Shown: positions 36,101 to 48,400 of the stretch, piece by piece
How the letters are laid out: every line of letters begins with the position of its first letter
Position numbering within the stretch: position 1 is the stretch's first letter
Assembly (NCBI GenBank): GCA_012845835.1
Contig: JABAKD010000016.1
Span: forward strand, 14,559,020 to 14,623,019
DNA from: Undaria pinnatifida
Taxonomy: Eukaryota; Sar; Phaeophyceae; Laminariales; Alariaceae
DNA: 64,000 bases
Reading direction: 5' to 3'
Position numbers and translations under genes: made by a program
The notes under the pieces: model-generated
What the model was told of the DNA's origin: nothing
Databases searched by the model: none
What the model saw: only the letters and a program-made list of their open reading frames with translations

Positions 36101-39100
36101 AGTTTAAACAAATACCGTGTCAGAGTGTGTCATCTTTCTCAGCTCAACTTTACCCTACTTTCCTTGTCTAAGGCGTTGTTTTCAGAAACAGTATCGTGTC
36201 CGAGTGTATCCTCTTATTTCTGCTCAGCCTGCGTATGTATGCTATGTTTTAGATCTTCCGAAGATTATTTCACCGCTACCCCCGTTGGCCGGTAGGTTTT
36301 CTCTAACGATGTTGTGCAACTCAGCTCTCACCTTATCAAATTTTCGAACAAAATAACAACAGAAACTCGATCTAGTTGTACTCCGTACGCTGCACGACGA
36401 GCCACAAGGAGCAGCAGGACCTTTTGCTCTACTCAAAAACTCAATTTCGTATAACCAAATAGCTCTCCGAAAAACTGACGATTAAAATCTGTACCCTGAA
36501 ATCAAGATATAACTACCCTCAATCCGAAAAAACGCATAAAATTCATCAGAAATCCCGGCGATAGCAAAAAAGACGTGTAGTCAAGCATCTTTGTCAAGAC
36601 GTCTGCATGCTGATCATCCGACTCGACTCGAGTAATAACAAACTCCCCCTCAAAAATAAGCTCCCGCAAAACGTGGTGTCGTACATCAATGTGCTTCGAG
36701 TTCGACGTGCACACTAGGTTTTGCGCCAGGTTCTTCGCCCCCTTGTTATCCTCGAAAACCGTAATGCACGACGTAAACCCCGGAAAAATCAAATTCCATA
36801 CATACCGCTCCAAATTGCTTATCGGAGTAGTCTTCGACACCTTGCTTGATGGTCCAGTTGGCGATCTCCGCCGCTGCCTCTTCTCTGTAGTTTTCTTCCT
36901 GGAAAAGAAACCTGTCGTACAAGCGTGTTCGCCGCTCTTGTCCCGTAGCTATACTGTCGTCGGAAATATCCCCGGTGTGAACCTCCTCGCGTTCCTGGTT
37001 GTCGGACATGGTGTAGATGTTGATATAGTAATGTGTTAGAAATGTGGTGGTGCCTGACCGATGACGGTCTTCAGAGGCTAACACAGAGTCGCGGCGAGAC
37101 GAGCTCGAGCCTGACTGATGATGGTTTAGACGATGGTGGATTACTTTAAATGGGCTCTCGTTGGGCCAACAAAAACTTATGTCACTATGAACTGTCCAAG
37201 TCCAGATGCAGATGTGAGGAGTGAACTCGATGTGCAAGTACTCGTGTCTCGTCCTTTGTACTCTAACAAATTATCTCGTATGGTGGTATCCACTACATAC
37301 GACACCCAGGTCAATCTTACGCACGTGACGTAGTAAACACTTCGATCTTAGGCACGTGACCTAGTCAACGCTTTGATCTTACGCACGTGACCCGTCAACG
37401 CGTTATTACTTGGTGGAACGCAGTACCATATATGTGTCCTCTTCCATACTAAAGAAAACAACTTCTATCACATGGTTCGACAGCTTACCCAGTACTCTGC
37501 ATACACTCATTTGACTATGTAATGAACATCTAACTTTAACTGGTGGATTCCTTGTGAATCCTACTATTTAACACTCCTCCTCAGATGAAATTATCATACC
37601 AAATATGTTATGCCATAATCACCCTTACAGTATCCTGGTTTGAACCGTAGTTTGCGAAAATACCGTGCCAGAGTGTGGCATCTTTCTCTGCTCAGCTTTA
37701 ATCTATTTTCCTTGTCTGAGGCATTATTTGCAGAGACAGGATCGTGTCAGAGTGTATCCTCCTATTTCTGCTCAGCCTGTGTATGCTATGTTTAAGGTCC
37801 TCCGAAGACCATTTCACCGCCCCCCCCCGTTGGCCGGTAGGTTCTCTCTAGCGATGTGGTATAACTCAGCTCTCACATCCTCAAATAAACCTGATCTAGT
37901 TGTACTCCGTACGCTGCACGACGAGCCACACGGAGCGGCTGGACCTTTTCCTCTACTCAAAAACTCAATTTCGTATAACCAAATTGCTCTCCGAAAAAAC
38001 TGGCGATCAAAGTCCGACCCTGAAATCAATATATAACTATCCTCAATCTGGAAAAAGAAAACGCATAAAATATTCATCAGAAATCCCGGTGATAGCAAAA
38101 AACTGTGTAGTCAAGCATCTTTGTCAAGACGTCTGCATGCTGATCATCCGACACCACATGAGTAATAACAAACTCCCCCTCAAAAATAAGTTCCCGCAAA
38201 ACGTGGTGTCGTACATCAATGTGCTTCGAGTTCGACGTGCACACTAGGTTTTGCGCTAGGTTCTTTGCTCCCTCGTTATCCTCGAAAACCGTATTGCACA
38301 ACGTACCAAACCCCGAAAAAAATAAAATTCCATATATACCGCTCCAAGTGACTTATCGGAGTAGTCTTCGACGCCTTGCTTGACGGTCCAGTTGGCGATC
38401 TCCGCCGCTGCCTCTTCTCTGTAGTTTTCTTCGAAGAAAAGAAACCTGCCGTACAAGCGTGTTCGCCGCTCTTGTCCCGTAGCTATACTGTCGTCGGAAA
38501 TATCCCCGGTGTGAACCTCCTCGCGTTCCTGGTTGTCGGACATGGTGTAGATGTCGATAAAGTTATGTGTGATGACTACCTGTGGCTTCGTCCAAATGGC
38601 TCCTCCTGATCTCGATCCATCTTGCTGTCGAATTCCTGTATTTGTAAAAAATAGGAACATTGTCGTCACAACTTGGTATCCGTTCAGGTCGATCTTGGAT
38701 TATTCCCTTTTCTCTTTGTCGCTTCTTGACGTGTACTCATTGTCGTCTACATTGTGGAATCTCTTCCTTTGGGTCGATCTTGAGTTGCTCGTTTCCTCCT
38801 TAGATCTAGATTTTTGTGGTGTATGCCTCGATAAGGTTCAGTAGGTGCCGATGCGTGTTCTTCGTGAGGAACTTAGTCCCTACGTCTGCCAGTTGTTTCT
38901 GTGTTGCCACGTGGTGGATGTTGATTTCGCCGTTCTCGATTAGCTCCTTCAAGCAAAAGAAGCGCAGAGCGATGTGTTTCGTGCGAGAGCTGTAGGTGCT
39001 GTTTCCTGCTATGTGTAGGGCTCCGGTGTTGTCGCGAAAGAGCGGTACACTTTCAAACAGCTTTCTAAATCCCAGCTCGGCCATCATGTTGGATAGGTAC

Positions 39101-40665
39101 ACCGCTTCCTTGCTTGCGTGTGCCATTGAGATGAGTTCCACCTCTAGAGTCGACTGCGCCGTCACGTTCTGCAGCGCAGTCTTGAAGCTCAGTGGTCCTT
39201 CAGCAAGAACAAGTAGCCGGAGGTTGACTTGCCGTTTTCAGGATTGTTTCCCCAGCTTGCATCGCAATACCCCGTCATTTACGAAACACTCTGTCTTGTA
39301 CGTGATTGCCAGGTCCATATCTCCTTTAGGTAGCGGAGAAGATGCTTTGCTGCTGTCATGTGTAGTTTGGATGGTTTGCTCATGGCTCGGGCCAGTTGGT
39401 TGACGGCGTAGGTGATATCGTAGCGCGTGCATTGGCTCAGGTACGTCAGAGACCCCGTGATGGCCTCGTAAAGTTGGATGCCCGTAGAGTCTAGCAGCAT
39501 CGTCCGTACAGGCTCTTCTTGAGTTTCATCACGTTGGGACGTCCAATTGTAGCTTCAAGCGATTCGTAGCCTGGAGTAGTCTTCACATACACCTCCTTCT
39601 GCACTTCGGCGTTTAGAAACGCCGTCTGTACATCAAGCTGGAATACTTTCCAGTCCTCGCTCGCAGCTATGGCAAGTGCCATGCGAATGCTCTGGATACG
39701 GCATACTGGTGCATATGTGCAGCCAAAGTCGATTCCCGGTACTTGTCCCCAGCCCTGAACCACAACTCTACCTTTCAGCGAGTGATCGGCTTTGACCTTA
39801 AAGACCCATTTGGTCCCGACCACCTTTTGCTCCGGTGGTACTGAGTCTGGAGATACCAGGTCGAAGACTGCGTGTTTCTGGAGGCTGTCCACTTCCTTGT
39901 TTGTGGCTTCTTTCCACTTGGTCGTCTGTGGCGATTCCATCGCCTCCTTGAACGTGTTCGGGATCGTAATGACCTCCCCATCCGAACTGTGCTCACAGAC
40001 GGGGTTTCCAGTATCTAGGGCGTAGTCAAGGTATACTTCCATCCTGTGCTCTTGTGCCCCATCTGACCTGTGTTCTGTTTCACCTACCAGCGCGTATTCC
40101 ATCGTGCTTTCTTTCTCGTGCGCTACCTCTGCGTCACTTACCATTGGGCTAGTGAGCAATCCCAGGTTACGCAGTTCTCGCTGCTGGTGAAGGTAGAGTC
40201 TTTTGCGTGAGACCGGACTTACGGCATAATTTGCGCGTGTGCCCAACCATGTTGCGCCTCCGAGTTCGTGGTCTGTCGGCCATGCTCCTGTCCTGATCGT
40301 TTCGAGCGTCTCGTCACTGCCGGCGCCTTCGGCTACCGGCTCCTCCTCGCCAGCTGATGTTGAGTGGTCCAAATTTCTACTCGTGAGCTTCGACACTTTC
40401 TTCAGGAGGCTGTCTATCTCTTCGCTGTACGTGATACAGATGTCTTGGGTGTTTTCTGCCAGCGAGCTGTCTTCGTGAGTACTGACGGCGTCGCCAGTGG
40501 TGTTGCCCCCTGTGGAATCAGCCAGTGTCGATGCTGGGGTCTCGATGAAGGCGACGTTGCGGCTCTCTGTCACTCGCGTCGTCTTGTTTCTATATATCTG
40601 GTATGCTGTGCTGTTCAAGCTGTACCCACAGAGTACCCCATCGCAGGTCTTGTCCTCGAGTTTGG

Positions 40666-40696
<31 letters not shown>

Positions 40697-43600
40697 TGCT
40701 AAGAAACGATTATGTCTCCCAGGTGTGACCAAGCCTGCATGTTCTACCGGATGCTTGTTGCCGTCCGTGTCGATGATTTTTCCCGAAATCGTACCGGTCG
40801 CTGTTCCCGGCAAACCGTGTCGTCCTGCGGTCAGTATCTTGTGGGGTTTCTCGAGTGGCTTGTAGTTTAGCAGCTTGTCCTTCAGACCCGAGTGAAGTTC
40901 ATCATCAAAGTAGTGCCCGGATGTTCCACTATCCATCACCATGGTCAAGGTTTTCGGAGCAAGTCTGGGTGTGTCAGCACTAGTCTCCCTTCTCTCGGTT
41001 GGTTGCGCAGTTTCCTGAAACTCTGCTGATGGGGTCCACCCAGCCGTCACGAAGGCATACCCAAATTCGTCTTCTTCTTCCGTCGCCGTCGACTCAGTCG
41101 CTGTGTGAGCAGTTTGTACTTCTCCCTGCGGTTGGTTCTCCGCATTGTGCTTCTCTTTCTGGGCGTTGCACTCGGCATCGCTGTGTGTCGTAGAGTTGTG
41201 TAGCGAGCACCATTTTGGTGTATCAGATCGCTTCTTCTTGCTGTTTGTGCAGTCTCGCTGCATGTGTCCGAATTCTTGGCAGTTGTAGCATCGTACCTTC
41301 CGTGATCCTTTGGTGGTTGTCATTGCCGCTCCTCTACCGGCTAGCTTGCTTACATGTCCTGGTCTCGAGAGTCGGTCGATGTACAAGTTTCTCATCATTG
41401 ATTGAATCTCGTTAATGCCAAAGTTTGGGCTGTGAAAGCTCGTCATCTTTACGAACTCGTAGTCGTCGGTCAGGCCTTGCAATAGAATGTCTTCAAACCT
41501 CTCGTCCGAGATTTTTTCACCCATTTCATGCAGCCGCCCTCGAATCTCCAATAACTTGATTGTATAGTCATCAGGATCTTGCCCTTCCTCCATCCGGAAG
41601 CTCACAAGCTTCTCGTAGCAGGCTCGACGTGCTTCCTTGCTGTTGCTGTTGTACTTGGTATACAAAGCGTTCCACGCCTTCTGTCCGTGTCCCAGACCCC
41701 CCGCCGAAGTCCTGTCTTCATATTGTCGAACTAGTGTAGCTGCAGGGCCACTCGTGACAAGGTAAAGTACGGAGAAGAGGGTCTCGCACGCTCGCTTCCA
41801 GCGTTGAAGTTCCACCAGATTCGTCGGAGTGTCCGGGGTGTCACTGTCTGTGACTGCTGGCACCGGTTCAATCGATCCGTTCAGAACATCAAACACGTCT
41901 TTGTTTGACATAGACAAGACTACGCGGGTCTTTGAGCTCCATTCGTGATAGTTCTCCGGTTTGGTCCCATCAAATCTGGGCATATTCCTTATGGTCGATG
42001 TCACGACGTTACCGGGTTCCTCCATGACTGCTCTAAGTGCGTTGCTTGCGCTGGCTCTGTACTGTCGTGTTTATTCTCGCGCTTATAGCTCAATCCTGTC
42101 CGTGGGACGCCTGAGGAGTGCCGACCCGCTCGCCGGGCTTTCCTCTTCCCCTTTTTTTTCAGCTCGATCTTGTACGCAGATCGCCTGAAGCGTGCCGGTC
42201 TGTCCACCGCGCTTCCTTTTCTCGTTCAGCTCGTTCTTGTACGCAGATCGCCTGAAGCGTGCCGGTCCGTCCGCCGGGCTTCCTATTCCCGTTCAGCTCG
42301 ATCCTGTACGCAGATCGCCTGAAGCGTGCCGGTCCGTCCGCCGGGCTTCTCTTTCTCGTTCAGCTCGATCCTGTACGCAGATCGCCTGAAGCTTGCCGGT
42401 CTGTCCGCCGGGCTCCCTTTTTCTTCGTGCACGTTGTTCCAGTGCCGTTCGACTCGATTCACGTTTGGTTCCAAGTTTCTTGCGTAGTGTTTCAGTAAAA
42501 AACACCAGTCTTGTGCTCCACCGCAGGGGATGTTGATGCGCTGTGTGTTACACGCTAACGAGGCTCATAACCTGTTAGAAATGTGGTGGTGCCTGACCGA
42601 TGACGGTCTTCAGAGGCTAACACAGAGTCGCGGCGAGACGAGCTCGAGCCTGACTGATGATGGTTTAGACGATGGTGGATTACTTTAAATGGGCTCTCGT
42701 TGGGCCAACAAAAACTTATGTCACTATGAACTGTCCAAGTCCAGATGAAGATGTGAGGAGTGAACTCGATGTGCAAGTACTCGTGTCTCGTCCTTTGTAC
42801 TCTAGCAAATTATCTCGTATGGTGGTATTTACTACATACGACACCCAGGTCAATCTTACGCACGTGACGTAGTAAACACTTCGATCTTAGGCACGTGACC
42901 TAGTCAACGCTTTGATCTTACGCACGTGACCCGTCAACGCGTTATTACTTGGTGGAACGCAGTACCATATATGTGTCCTCTTCCATACTAAAGAAAACAA
43001 CTTCTATCACATGGTTCGACAGCTTACCCAGTACTCTGCATACACTCATTTGACTATGTAATGAACATCTAACTTTAACTGGTGGATTCCTTGTGAATCC
43101 TACTATTTAACATAATGTGCCATGATGACGTGTGGCTTCGTCCAATTGGGTCCTCCTGATCTCGATCCATCTTGCTGTCGGATTCCTGTATTTGTAAAAA
43201 ATACTCACTTGGTCGTCATAACTTGGTCTCCGTTCAGGTCGATCTTGAAATATTTCCTTTTCTCTTCGTCGTTTCTTGACGTGTACTCATTGTCGTCGTC
43301 ATTGTGGATTCTCTTCCTTCGGGTCGATCTTGGGTTGCTCGTTTCCTCCTCAGATGTAATTTCTTGTGGTATATGCCTCGATAAGGTTGAGTAGGTGCTT
43401 ATGCGTTTTCTTCGTGAGGAACTTAGTCCCTACGTCTGCCAGTCGTTTCTGTGTTGCCACGTGGTGGATGGTGATTTTCGCCGTCCTTGACTTGCTCATT
43501 CAAGAAAATGAAGCCCAGAGCGATGTGTTTCGTGCGAGAGCTGTAGGTGCTGTTTCCTGCTATGTGTAGGGCTCCTGTGTTGTCGCGAAAGAGCGGTACA

Positions 43601-45452
43601 CTTCCAAACAGCTTTCCAAATCCCAGCTCGGCCATCATGCTGGAGAGATACATACACCGCCTTCTTGTTTGCGTGTGCCATTGAGATGAGTTCCGCCTCT
43701 AGAGTCGACTGCGCCGTCACGTTTTGGAGCGCAGTCTTGAAGCTCAGTGGTCCTCCAGCCAGCATGAACAAGTAACCGAAGGTTGACTTGCCGTTGTCAC
43801 GGTTGTTTCCCCAGCTCGCATCGCAATACCCCGTCATTTCGAAACACTCTGTCTTGTACGTGATTGCCAGACCCATATCTCCCTTTAGGTAACGGAGAAG
43901 ATGCTTTGATGTCGTCATGTGTAGTTTGGATGGTGTGCTCATGGCTCGGGCCAGTTGGTTGACGGCGTAGGTGATATCGTAGCGCGTGCATTGGCTCAGG
44001 AACATCAGAGACCCCGTGATGGCCTCGTAAAGTTGGATGCCCGTAGAGTCTAGCAGCATCGTGTCCGGTTGCTTGAGGAATAACTCCGCTCCTGCCCCCG
44101 TCGTGTGCACTGGGTTGCATTCTTTCATGCCAAATCACGCTAGGACTGGCATGACGTAATGGTCTTGACTAATGGTCAGAGTCTTAGCCTCCCTGTCTCT
44201 GGTGATTTGCATGCCTAGCACCATCGAGACGTCTCCCATGTCGGTCATGGCGAATCGGTCCATCAGCTGGATTCTAAGGTCCTTCAGTAGCGGCGTGTTT
44301 CCTCCAAGAAGAATGAGGTCGTCTACGTACATGGCCAGAACGCTGAGGTTGTCGTCTGAGCCGAACATGTACACACATGGATCGGACGCAGTCGCTGTGA
44401 ACCCGATATTCCTCAGTGAATTGTCGATGATGTTGAACCAGTTGCGAGCGCTTCGACGAAGTCCGTACAGGCTCTTCTTGGGTTTCATCACCTTGGGACG
44501 TCCAGTTGTAGCGTCAAGTGATTCGTAGCCTGGAGGAATTCTTACATACACCTTGACATTTAGAAACGCCGTCTGTACATCAAGCCGGGGTACTTTCCGG
44601 TCTTCACTCGCAGTTATGGTGAGTGCCATGCAGATGTTCTGGATGCGGCATACAGGTAAATATGTGCAGCCACAATCGATTCTCGACAATCTTCCCCAGC
44701 CCTGAACCACAATTCTTCCTTTCAGGGTGTGATCGGCTTTAACCTTAAAGATCCATTTGGTCCCGATCACCTTGTGCTCCGGTGGTATTGAGCCCGGAGA
44801 TACCAGGCTGAAGACTGCGTGTTTCTGGAGGCTGTCCATCTCCTTGTTTGTGGTTTTTTTCCACTTGGTCACTTGTGGCGATCCCATCGTGTTTTCTCTC
44901 TCGTGCGCTACCTCTGCGTCACTTACCATTGAGCTAGTGAGCAATCCTAGGTTACGCAGTTTTCGCTGCTGGTGGAGGTATAGTCCCTTTCGTGAGACCG
45001 GAGTTACGACACAATTTGCGCGTGTGCCCAAACATGTTGCGCCTCCGAGTTCGTGGTCTCGACCATGCTCCTGTCCGGGTCGTCTCGAGTGTCTCGTCAC
45101 TACCGGCGCCTTCAGCGGCCGGCTCCTCCTCGCCAGCTGATTTTGAGTGGTCCATATTCCTACTTGTGAGCTTCGACGCTTTCTTCAGGAGGCTGTCTAT
45201 CTCTTCGTTGTATGTGATACAGATGTCTTCCGTGTTTTCTGCCAGCGAGCTGTCTTCGTGAGTACTGATGGCGTTGCCAGTGGTGTTCTCCCCGGTGGAA
45301 TCAGCCCGTGTCGATGCTGGGGTCTCGATGAAGGTGCCGCTGCGGCTCTCTGTCACTCGCGCCGTCTTGTTTCTATATATTTGGTATGCTTTGCTGTTCA
45401 AGCTGTACCCACAGAGTACCCCATCGCAGGTCTTGTCCTTGAGTTTGGGCAC

Positions 45453-45489
<37 letters not shown>

Positions 45490-48400
45490 GTTAAGACACG
45501 ATTATGTCTCCCAGATGCGACCAAGCCTGCTTGTTCTACCGGATGCTTGTTGCCGTCTGTGTCTACGATTTTTCCCGAAATCGTACCGGTCGCTGTTCCC
45601 GGCAAACCGTGTCGTCCTGTGGTCAGTATCTTGTGGGGTTTCATGAGTGGCTTGTAGTTTAGCAGCTTGTCCTTCAGACCCGGGTGAAGTTCATCATAAA
45701 AGTAGTGCCCGGATGTTCCACTATCCACCAGCATGGTCAAGGTTTTCGGAGCAAGTCTGGATGTGTCAGCATTTGTCTTCCTTCTCTCGGTTGGTTGCGC
45801 AGTTTCCTGAAACTCTGCTGACGAGATCCACCCAGACATCACGGAGGCATACCCGAGGTCGTCTTCTTCTTCCGTCGACCCGGTCGCTGTGTGAGCAGTT
45901 TGTACTTCTCCCTGCGGTTGGTTCTCCGTGTTGTGCTTCCCTTTCTGAGCGTTGCACTCGTCATCGCTGTGTGTCGTAGAGTTGTGTAACGAGTATCATT
46001 TTGGTGTAGCAGATCGCTCCTCCTTGCTGTTTGTGCAGTCTCGATTCATGTGTCTTTCTTGGCAGTTGTAGCATCGTGCCTTCCGTGATCCTTTGGTGGT
46101 TGCCATTGCCGCTCATCTGCCGGCTAGCTTGTTGATATGTCCTGGTCTCGAGAGTCGGTCGATGTACAAGTTTCTCGTCATTGACTGAATCTCGTTAATG
46201 CCAAAGTTTGGGCTGTGAAAGCTCGTCATCTTTACGAACTCGTAGTCGTCGGTCAGGCCTTGCAATGAAATGTCTTCAAACCTCTCGTCCGAGGTTTTCT
46301 CTCCCATTTCCTGCAGCCTTCCTCGAATCTCCATTAGCTTAATGGTATAGTCATCAGGATCTTGCCCTTCCTCCATCCGGAAGCTCACAAGCTTCTCGTA
46401 GCAGGCCCGCCGTGCTTCCTTGCTGTTGCTGTTGTAATTGGTATACAAAGCGTTCCACGCCTTCTGTCCGTGTCCCAGACCCCCCGCCGAAGTTCTGTCT
46501 TCATATTGTCGAACTATTGTAGCTGCAGGGCCGCTAGTGACAAGGTAAAGTACGGAGAAGAGGGTCTCGCACGCTCGCTTCCAGCGTTGAAGTTCCACCA
46601 GATTCGTCGGAGTGTCCGGGGTATCACTGTCTGTGATTGCTGGCACCGGTTCAACCGATCCGTTTAAAACATCAAACACGTCTTTGTTTGACATAGACAA
46701 GACTACGCGTGTCTTGGAGCTCCATTCGCGATAGTTCTCCGGTTTGGCCCCATCAAATCTGGGCATATTCCTTATGGTCGATGTCACCACGTTACCGGAC
46801 TCCTCCATGACTGCTCTGAATGCGTTGCTTGTCCTGGCCTGTGCCGTCGTGTTTATTCTCGCACTCAGCTCGATCCTGTCCGTGGGACGACTGCGGCGTG
46901 CCGACCCGCTCGCCGGGCTTTCCTTTTTCTTATTTCAGCTCGATCTTGTACGCAGATCGCCTGAAGCGTGCCGGTCTGTCCACCGGGTTTCCTTTTTTCG
47001 TTCAGCTCGATCTTGTACGCAGATCGCCTGAAGCGTGCCGGCCTGTCCACCGGGCTTCCTTTTCTCGTTCAGCTCGATTCTGTACGCAGATCACCTGAAG
47101 CTTGCCGGTCTGTCCGCCGGGCTCCCTTTTTCTTCGCGCACGTTGTTCCAGTGCCGTTCGACTCGACTCACGATTGGTTCCAAGTTTCTTGCGTAGTGTT
47201 CCAGCAAAATCACCGGTCTTGTGCTCCACCGCAGGGGATGTTCATGCGCTGTGTGTTACACGCTACCGAGGCTCATAACCTGTTAGAAATGTGGTGGTGC
47301 CCAACCTAACATATTTGGTAGGGTATTTTCATCTAAGGAGGAGTGTTAAATAGTAGGATTCACAAGGAATCCATCGGTTAAAGGTAGATGTTCATTACAC
47401 AGTCAAAGAAGTGTATGCAGAGTACTGGGTAAGCTGCCGAACCATGTGATAGAAGTTGTTTTCTTTAGTATGGAAGAGGACACATATATGGTACTGCGTT
47501 CCACCAAGTAATAACGCGTTGACGGGTCACGTGCGTAAGATCGAAGTATTTACTACGTCACGTGCGTAAGATTGACCTGGGTGTCGTATGTAGTGGATAC
47601 CGCCATACGAGATAACATGTTAGAGTAAAAAGGAAAAGACACGAGTGCTTGCAAATCGAGTCACTCTTCACATCTGCATCTGAACTTGAACAGTTCATAG
47701 TGACATAAGTTTTTGTTGGCTCAACGAGAGCCCATTTAAAGTGATCCACCATCGTCTAAACCATCATCAGTCAGGCTCGAGCTCGTCTCGCCACGAGTCT
47801 GTGTTAGCCTCTGAAGACCGCCATCGGTCAAGCACCACCACATGTCTAACAGGGTTTAGTCTAAGTTTCTCTTACTATGAATATTACAAATACATTTGCG
47901 TCCTGCACAAACTTCAGTACAACAGCCGTGGAATAATTTTGCTTTCCCGCGAGGGCGCACAAGGTTTTTGCCCCCCCCTCCCCAGGCCCAAAATATTTTT
48001 TCTTCCAAGTTTATTTTTATTTTTTTTACTTTGTTTCCTTGCTTGGTAGTTCGTTTCTTGGAGGTGCTCCTGTGGATGGTTTACTGCACACTCTTGCGTT
48101 AACAAAGAGACTTGACAAGCATGCCAACATGGCAATAGCAAGGGATGTCAAACTGTACTTTAGGTTGTTTAGGTATGTAAATCCTTGCGTCAATGCAAGT
48201 TGGTCAATGTAGTCAGAAATAATCAACGGTGGGCAAGCGCCGCGCTTAGGCACGAAACCCTGTAAGCCTTCGTGCCCTTGATGTCCAAACACGGCGCGCA
48301 CGTGCCTCCTGGTTGTTCCACCGTTCCCGCACAGCCTGGGCGCAAGATGCTGCCGGAGGCAGTTGGCACCGCGTGGAGAGACACGCGATTCAGGTTTATC

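Larger units (their letters stand above)
37034..43112 (-). mobile_element. Copia element 1: full-length, integrase-less, RT-deleted
   Basis: 6,079 bp with two 540-bp LTRs. I count 4 differences between them, so insertion is recent. Target duplication TAATG is at 37029-37033 and 43113-43117. In the minus-strand sense the order is 5' LTR, methionine-tRNA-like primer site, four 67-bp leader repeats, gag-protease-(no integrase)-partial RT, RNase H, a 3' ORF, a polypurine tract GAGGAGGAG and the 3' LTR. It is inserted in the 3' part of sibling element 2. Confidence 0.9.
43118..47301 (-). mobile_element. Copia element 2, 5' and pol portion
   Basis: In the minus sense: the last 21 bp of the LTR (47281-47301), primer site GAGGCTCATAACC on the + strand (47268-47280), three 67-bp repeats, gag at 46808, pol and RNase H to about 43420, then a 3' region cut at the TAATG site by element 1. 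It continues at 36040-37028. It is more decayed than element 1 (stop in gag, several frameshifts) but keeps the RT core. Confidence 0.85.
35993..47851. mobile_element. Nested Ty1/copia complex in intron 5
   Basis: Bounded by an LTR end starting TGTTAAATAG at 35993 and an LTR end finishing CTAACA at 47851. Flanking pentamers are TGGTT and GGGTT (4 of 5 match), as expected of an aged or imperfect target duplication. The outer element (element 2) keeps 47 bp of LTR on the left and a 508-bp LTR on the right, both reading +. Its body (36040-47301) reads on the minus strand and is interrupted by element 1 at 37034-43112. The whole complex starts 68 nt after fucosyltransferase exon 5. Confidence 0.8.

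Noticed and set aside
37320..37392. CRISPR-like array
   Set aside because: Three 31-bp spaced CACGTG repeats have no distinct spacers and lie in a retrotransposon LTR of a eukaryote.
40666..40698. Leucine run in the copia polyprotein as a membrane segment
   Set aside because: It is a CAG/CTG microsatellite at a deletion scar, differing in length between copies; no signal or topology context supports a membrane role.
38806..43112. Gypsy or retrovirus origin of the LTR element
   Set aside because: RT motifs, the post-integrase GYS segment lying before RT, and RNase H type follow the copia order; no envelope-like ORF was seen.
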